From assembly GCF_000426225.1 (NCBI RefSeq), contig NZ_AUEY01000038.1, positions 1-38,038 on the forward strand: a DNA stretch of 38,038 nt, written 5' to 3'. A model generated the notes under the pieces. It had not been told where the DNA came from, did not search any database, and worked only from the letters and a program-made list of their open reading frames with translations. Every line of letters starts with the position of its first letter. Within the stretch, counting starts at the first letter, position 1. Both the position numbers and the translations under genes were made by a program. Below, piece after piece: positions 34,102 through 38,038 of the stretch. Origin of the DNA: Desulforegula conservatrix Mb1Pa. GTDB taxonomy: Bacteria; Desulfobacterota; Desulfobacteria; Desulfobacterales; Desulforegulaceae.

Positions 34102-35280
34102 ATGAAACATCTCTTCAAAATCGACAACAACGTACTGTTTATTATAGTTTTACTTATATTTATAGCGGTGATGCTTGTGATGCCAACTGGCTTTGAAAAA
34201 GTCGTTTCATCAGATTCAATAAGAGCAAAGGCTCTTGTCACGGGAACCGACAATTCCCTTCTCAACCAGCATGGAATAGTAAAAACAGGTGCGCAGAGGC
34301 TTAAACTCGAGGTACTTGATTCTGAATTCAAGGGGCGAATCATTGAAACCCACAACCATCTGATCGGTAAAATGGAAATGGACAAGGTTTTCAACCTTGG
34401 AGACAAAGCTCTTGTGGTTCTGAATCTTAAAAATGGAGATATTGCAAATACGACGGTTATTGATCATTACAGGACCAATATTGAAATTTATCTTTTTGCC
34501 CTGTTTTTTATCATGGTTACTGTCGTTGCCGGAAAGACAGGGCTCAAGGCAATGCTTTCTTTCATATTTACAGTCCTTTATCTGTGGAAAATTCTTCTTC
34601 CCGCCTTTCTTCGCGGATGGAATCCTATACTTGTTTCCCTCGCATCCATAATGATTCTTACAGGAGTAATCATTTTTTCCATCGCAGGAATAAGCAACAA
34701 AGGCTTTTCTGCTTTTCTGGGGTCAATGTCCGGCATTGTCATGACATGCGCTCTTTCTCTGACCTTCGGGAAATATTTCAAGATTCATGGAGCTGTTCTT
34801 CCATTTTCAGAGCCTCTTCTCTACACAGGGTTCCCTTTTCTTAACCTCACCGGAATCTTCTACTCCGGAATATTCATCGCTTCCTCCGGAGTCATAATGG
34901 ACGTAGCCATGGATATTGCAGCCGCCATGCATGAGATAAAGGAAAAAAGCCCTGATATAAGTACTGGCGAGCTTGTTAAATCAGGACTTGAAGTTGGGCG
35001 GGCGGTGCTTGGCACAATGACGACAACACTTCTTCTGGCCTATTTCGGAGGCTACGCATCCATGTTCATGCTCTTTATAGCAATGGGAACTCCTGTCATG
35101 AATATCGTAAACATCCAGTATGTTTCCGCTGAGATCATGCATACCCTTGTGGGCAGTTTTGGCCTTGTGACAGTTGTTCCTTTTACAGCATTCATGGGAG
35201 GGCTGATCTTCTCTCACCGGGAGAATGAAACTGTTTCAGCCAATAATGAAGAACTTCAGATGGCAGAAGCCGAGGTTTGA
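34102..35280 (+). CDS. YibE/F-family multi-pass membrane protein
   Basis: A 392-aa protein. One N-terminal TM helix (about 10-30) is followed by an extracytoplasmic domain (to about 128), then about seven TM helices. The conserved YibE/F (PF07907) stretches are GKTGLKAMLSFIFTVLYLWKILLPA, SSGVIMDVAMDIAAAMHEI and a loop ending MNIVNIQYVSAEIMHTLVGSFGL. Some family members have been reported as permease-like; the substrate is unknown. AAAGGAG precedes ATG 34102. It is a single gene, convergent with the scrambled right end. Confidence 0.88.
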   Translation: MKHLFKIDNNVLFIIVLLIFIAVMLVMPTGFEKVVSSDSIRAKALVTGTDNSLLNQHGIVKTGAQRLKLEVLDSEFKGRIIETHNHLIGKMEMDKVFNLGDKALVVLNLKNGDIANTTVIDHYRTNIEIYLFALFFIMVTVVAGKTGLKAMLSFIFTVLYLWKILLPAFLRGWNPILVSLASIMILTGVIIFSIAGISNKGFSAFLGSMSGIVMTCALSLTFGKYFKIHGAVLPFSEPLLYTGFPFLNLTGIFYSGIFIASSGVIMDVAMDIAAAMHEIKEKSPDISTGELVKSGLEVGRAVLGTMTTTLLLAYFGGYASMFMLFIAMGTPVMNIVNIQYVSAEIMHTLVGSFGLVTVVPFTAFMGGLIFSHRENETVSANNEELQMAEAEV

Positions 35281-35404
35281 TTATTGATATCCATTTTTGT
35301 GTTAAGACTGGCCAGCCTTGCCCGTCTAATAAAAATCTAACATAATCTGAAAACTCCCTGATTGATTTATTGCCTATAAGAACACAAACTATTGAACCTG
35401 TGGA

Positions 35405-35437
35405 AATCTGTCCGAACAGTTAAGCTTCGGACAGATT
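35405..35437. other. Perfect 11-bp stem hairpin in the convergent gap
   Basis: AATCTGTCCGA (35405-35415) pairs with TCGGACAGATT (35427-35437) around an 11-nt loop. It lies downstream of the YibE/F gene on the plus strand. There is no clear T-run, so a terminator role is only possible. Confidence 0.5.
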
Positions 35438-35511
35438 CATTGATGCTTGTGCTGTTCATGTGATACGCTTGATGTAACGGTTTTTCCTTAATCTCTCGGA
35501 GAAAAGCCCGC

Positions 35512-35583
35512 ATGCCAAAGAACACCGAATTCTTCATCCCAGGAAAGCTGCCGGGTTTCAATGAAATCATAACCTCGGCAAAG
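35512..35583 (+). pseudogene. Stub of a phage-like RusA-family resolvase
   Basis: ATG 35512, behind a GGAGA motif, opens MPKNTEFFIPGKLPGFNEII. The pattern FFIPGKLPG.NE near the N-terminus is typical of short RusA-like Holliday-junction resolvases carried by prophages. The resemblance stops after about 22-24 residues, where the sequence turns into the tail of the opposite-strand ORF, and the frame soon loses meaning. It is a truncated remnant marking a rearrangement junction. The family call rests on a short motif. Confidence 0.45.
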
Positions 35584-36709
35584 GTCCGCTTTTTGAATTA
35601 TCGAGCACATATATGTAGCCTGCATAGCGATTTATAATTGCATTGACTCCATCCTGATGTTCCTCAACTGTCCATAAAACCTCTCTGTTTTTTGGATGTG
35701 TCTTTGCCTTGGCATACACCCTGGTTCCCATGGGAGCGTTCAGAACCTTCTTTTCATGCTCGTCCTGAAGTTCAATATTGGATATCACCGGAGTTTCTAT
35801 CTGCCACAGCACATTGCCTTCGTCTCCGTTGCTGTAAAGCTTCAGGGCGAAATAATCCTCGGGAGTCAATGCCGAAAGGGTCTGGGCTGAACCAATTACT
35901 ATCCTGCCATTTGAATCTATAACCGCCGTTGTTTCGCTGTCAGTTCCATTGCCGAAAACAAGGCTGCCCGGAGCTGAATCAAGTATGGGAAGGGGATTAG
36001 CCTTGTCTGTGGTCAATAGATAATTAAGACCATAAGCCCCGAGCACAGCTTCAAGAGCCTCCCTGTTGTTTTCAGGATTCTGGTTCGTATCAGATCCTGA
36101 AGCAGGCCTGTCTTCAGGACTTGTTTCCGTTATCTCAGGCTTACCCGGATCAGCAGGCTTCGGAGGTTTTATAGGAAGAACCGACCTGTAGAGGCTGAAT
36201 GTATATTCCGGTCTGAAAATATATCTATAAACAGCAGGTTCGCGGGGATCATTGGGAGAAGAAGCCTTGTCATACATCGGCACCCTGATCGGAACATAAT
36301 TTGCCGGACGCGAGGCAAGCGGCCCTGAATCAGCAGCTGATCCTGAAAAATCAGGATTTCTGTCCGTAGGCTGACCGCTCACATGAACATAAAAATGGGT
36401 GTTGTCCTGATCTTCTGAAAAACGTAAAACCTGCATCTTCCGGCCAAGCTTTATCTCGAAATTGGAAATCTCGTTCAGCTCTGATCCGCCATCTGCCTTT
36501 ACGACCTTGGCAAGACGCCCAGTAAAACCTGGCAAGGATGAAGGAAGTGGCGTTCCGTCCTGATCTGTCCATCCGTATATATGATTATCTTGGAATCGTT
36601 TGTAAGCCCTGCGCCCTGAGAGCCTAACAAAGGCAGCATTGACCGAGTAATTTTTTGCCGAAATCAACCCCTGATGAATATTTGCGGGGGACAGTCCCCG
36701 GAATTCCAA
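35567..36709 (-). CDS. Hypothetical ORF, probably truncated at one or both ends
   Basis: The longest frame gives 380 aa, starting with TTG 36709 and no ribosome site. The protein has no signal and no membrane helix, and contains a Pro-rich linker (about 180-215: KPPKPADPGKPEITETSPEDRP). Regions on either side look globular (GWTDQDGTPLPSSLPGFTG, WQIETPVISNIELQDEHEKK). I do not recognise a family. The frame is the same as that of the upstream lipoprotein, separated only by that gene's TGA (36725-36727). Its 3' end coincides with the RusA stub, so the last residues (about GPLPRL) may be junction sequence. It may be a fragment of a larger protein. Confidence 0.5.
   Translation of the reverse strand: MEFRGLSPANIHQGLISAKNYSVNAAFVRLSGRRAYKRFQDNHIYGWTDQDGTPLPSSLPGFTGRLAKVVKADGGSELNEISNFEIKLGRKMQVLRFSEDQDNTHFYVHVSGQPTDRNPDFSGSAADSGPLASRPANYVPIRVPMYDKASSPNDPREPAVYRYIFRPEYTFSLYRSVLPIKPPKPADPGKPEITETSPEDRPASGSDTNQNPENNREALEAVLGAYGLNYLLTTDKANPLPILDSAPGSLVFGNGTDSETTAVIDSNGRIVIGSAQTLSALTPEDYFALKLYSNGDEGNVLWQIETPVISNIELQDEHEKKVLNAPMGTRVYAKAKTHPKNREVLWTVEEHQDGVNAIINRYAGYIYVLDNSKSGPLPRL
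36687..36699. repeat. Short palindrome GGGGACAGTCCCC
   Basis: A 13-bp perfect palindrome about a central A lies at the apparent start of the 380-aa ORF, in the context gcggGGGACAGTCCCCggaatt. This palindrome type is recurrent in bacterial genomes around small REP/IS200-type elements. Here it marks the seam between the two minus-strand ORFs. Confidence 0.5.
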
Positions 36710-36724
36710 CTGGGAAATATAAAA

Positions 36725-37600
36725 TCACTCTCCAGTTTTTTTTAGAAACTTGATATTTTTCAGGATATAATCCGCAAGCTCATAAACTTTTTCCTCTGTA
36801 TGGCACTCATCTTCATTTTCGCTTTTGCATTCAAGATATACGGATATTTCATACAGATAACCATTTTTTACAAGTTGGCGCTTGAGATGCTTTATTGTAG
36901 TGCATTTCGCATGACCTGTGCCAATCAAAATAAAGCGAGGTGAATCCATTGGACTTGAACACCTAACATATTCTTCAAAAACCGGAATCCCTTCATACCG
37001 AAAAGTCTTTGTAATAGCAGGAACAAACCTGCCATAATTCTGGACAACAGTGTCTTCAGCATTACTGGTGTCTCGTCTGACAACAGTTTCAAAAGCCTCC
37101 TCAGGACTGCGGACTTTAAAATACTCTGTATATGTCGGGTCTCTCATGACATCACTCGATAATATACCTATTATCCAGTTATTCTCGTCAATTATGACAA
37201 ACTTATTTCTGCCTTCATGGGGCATTGCATAATCAGCAAAATACATGTTCTCGGATGAAAGATAAGGTATTTTGAGCTGATAGCTCCCATCCTGCGAAAG
37301 GTATTCAAATCCCTTTGCCTGTATTATTTCAATGTCTTTCCTTTTTACCAGCCATTTGGGCTTGTGAAAATCTTTTGTTAAGGAAGGTTTAAACCATTGC
37401 CACCAATCACTCACTCTGTACATCTGAAAAGATTTTTCAGGTGTGGTAAATCTGTATTCGGACTTCAACTTATAATCACTGAACTTGATTTTATAGTTTG
37501 TTTTAGAGGGTGGCATGGACGCATTATGGCGCGAACATGACAACAAACCGGCTAAAACCAATGCTGTTAACGACAACACTGCCAAACTACTTGTTTTCAT
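36725..37600 (-). CDS. Lipoprotein of unknown function
   Basis: A 291-aa protein with signal and lipobox LLSC (Cys22); ATG 37600 lies behind AAGGATAGG. The mature part is soluble, rich in aromatic and charged residues (SDWWQWFKPSLTKDFHKPKW), with a C-terminal strand-helix region and cysteines (YLECKSENEDECHTEE). I recognise no family. It follows an IS-truncated gene on the same strand. Being one of three lipoproteins in the damaged flanks of the window, it could also be an immunity-type protein, but nothing in its sequence proves this. Confidence 0.65.
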   Translation of the reverse strand: MKTSSLAVLSLTALVLAGLLSCSRHNASMPPSKTNYKIKFSDYKLKSEYRFTTPEKSFQMYRVSDWWQWFKPSLTKDFHKPKWLVKRKDIEIIQAKGFEYLSQDGSYQLKIPYLSSENMYFADYAMPHEGRNKFVIIDENNWIIGILSSDVMRDPTYTEYFKVRSPEEAFETVVRRDTSNAEDTVVQNYGRFVPAITKTFRYEGIPVFEEYVRCSSPMDSPRFILIGTGHAKCTTIKHLKRQLVKNGYLYEISVYLECKSENEDECHTEEKVYELADYILKNIKFLKKTGE

Positions 37601-37646
37601 GCGCCTATCCTTTCTATCTTGTTTATGAAAGCCATATATGGAGCCA

Positions 37647-37896
37647 TCAATACATTTTCAGCTGATCAGGAGTCAGAGGCTTCATTGGTATAAAAGGCTC
37701 CCTCACACCCGGACTTTTGGGGACATTTCTGTCCACTGAATCATTAAACCATTTATGTGGAACATCAGGCAGTTCCTGATCAAGAGGCTCATTCGGCTTG
37801 TCGCTTTTTACAAAATCATCTGCGGTCACATTTAAAGGCGAAAATGGGACTTTTGCAGTGCCTACAGCGTAGCTATGCATTTTAACCAAAGAGTCG
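37647..37896 (-). pseudogene. 3' tail of a gene cut by the right IS21 copy
   Basis: The frame is open from the IS boundary (about 37898) to the stop at 37647 and encodes about 82 residues. The first ATG (37880) and TTG (37889) lack a ribosome site, and a TGA occurs only once inside the IS end. The Pro-rich sequence (for example PFSPLNVTADDF, DVPHKWFNDSVDR) matches nothing I know. Most likely the upstream part of a larger gene was separated by the IS insertion. It precedes the lipoprotein by 46 bp, so the two may have formed an operon. Confidence 0.5.
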
Positions 37897-37898
37897 TA

Positions 37899-38038
37899 TG
37901 ATCAACGACAATTATTTTTCCGTGTCAGCGACAGTTATAATTCCCGATCCAGTTTCCTAATTTAAGGCGCATTTTCCTCACTTTTTTCCTCGTTAATTTT
38001 CTGTTTTGACTTTTCCAGCCTGTAGCTTGGCAAGTTAA
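37899..38038 (-). mobile_element. IS21-family insertion sequence, right-end fragment (right copy, inverted)
   Basis: Reverse complement of positions 189-328, identical at every base, including the end of istB (TAA at 37962-37964 on the minus strand) and the two terminal repeats. The end of the element faces inward, as on the left. The rest lies outside the window. Confidence 0.88.

Overview
The window looks like a chromosomal segment of a Gram-negative anaerobe in the Desulfobacterota (sulfate-reducer type). The signs are a single-cluster ferredoxin of the Desulfovibrio gigas type, a 7TM-DISM sensor kinase, an IPTL-CTERM surface protein, lipobox-bearing lipoproteins, and a dispersed hairpin repeat of a kind frequent in such genomes. 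This assignment is inference from gene content only. No rRNA, tRNA or CRISPR array was seen.

Both ends of the window lie inside the istB transposition gene of an IS21-family element. The last 142 bases are an exact inverted copy of positions 189-330, so two IS copies face inward. Next to the left copy (about 390-3930) is an Rhs graveyard. It holds a lone lipoprotein, a 5'-truncated Rhs core fused to a C-terminal domain with a His-Gly / Cys signature like clan CD peptidases, a lipoprotein gene one base downstream (candidate immunity), and two further Rhs remnants, one sharing a duplicated core block.

Positions 3940-10893 carry a complete minus-strand phosphate module, pstS-(terminator)-pstC-pstA-pstB-phoU-phoB-phoR. 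It provides high-affinity phosphate uptake and two-component control. An alkaline phosphatase lipoprotein at 32351-33880 fits the same physiology. Positions 11305-18619 hold a diguanylate cyclase (AGDEF variant with an I-site), a likely operon of a possible STAS-like protein, bioB and a small DUF2892 membrane protein, then moaA and an RNB-family exoribonuclease. A large 7TM-DISM/PAS/PAS histidine kinase follows, coupled to an unrecognised 270-aa partner.

Positions 21747-35280 hold mostly single genes: a Ca2+-type P-ATPase, a deaminase closely resembling fungal cytosine deaminase Fcy1, a GNAT acetyltransferase, a ZIP metal transporter, a CoA-binding protein, a secreted Cys-rich protein, the IPTL-CTERM propeller-like protein, a Ste24-type M48 protease, the ferredoxin, the alkaline phosphatase and a YibE/F membrane protein. 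Seven full copies and one half copy of a ~130-bp element sit between or at the edges of these genes. Each full copy has inverted ends and two internal hairpins, as expected of a MITE-like element.

The right end (35400-37896) is scrambled like the left. It has a phage-like RusA N-terminal stub, a 380-aa ORF of doubtful start, a lipoprotein, and a gene tail cut by the right IS copy.
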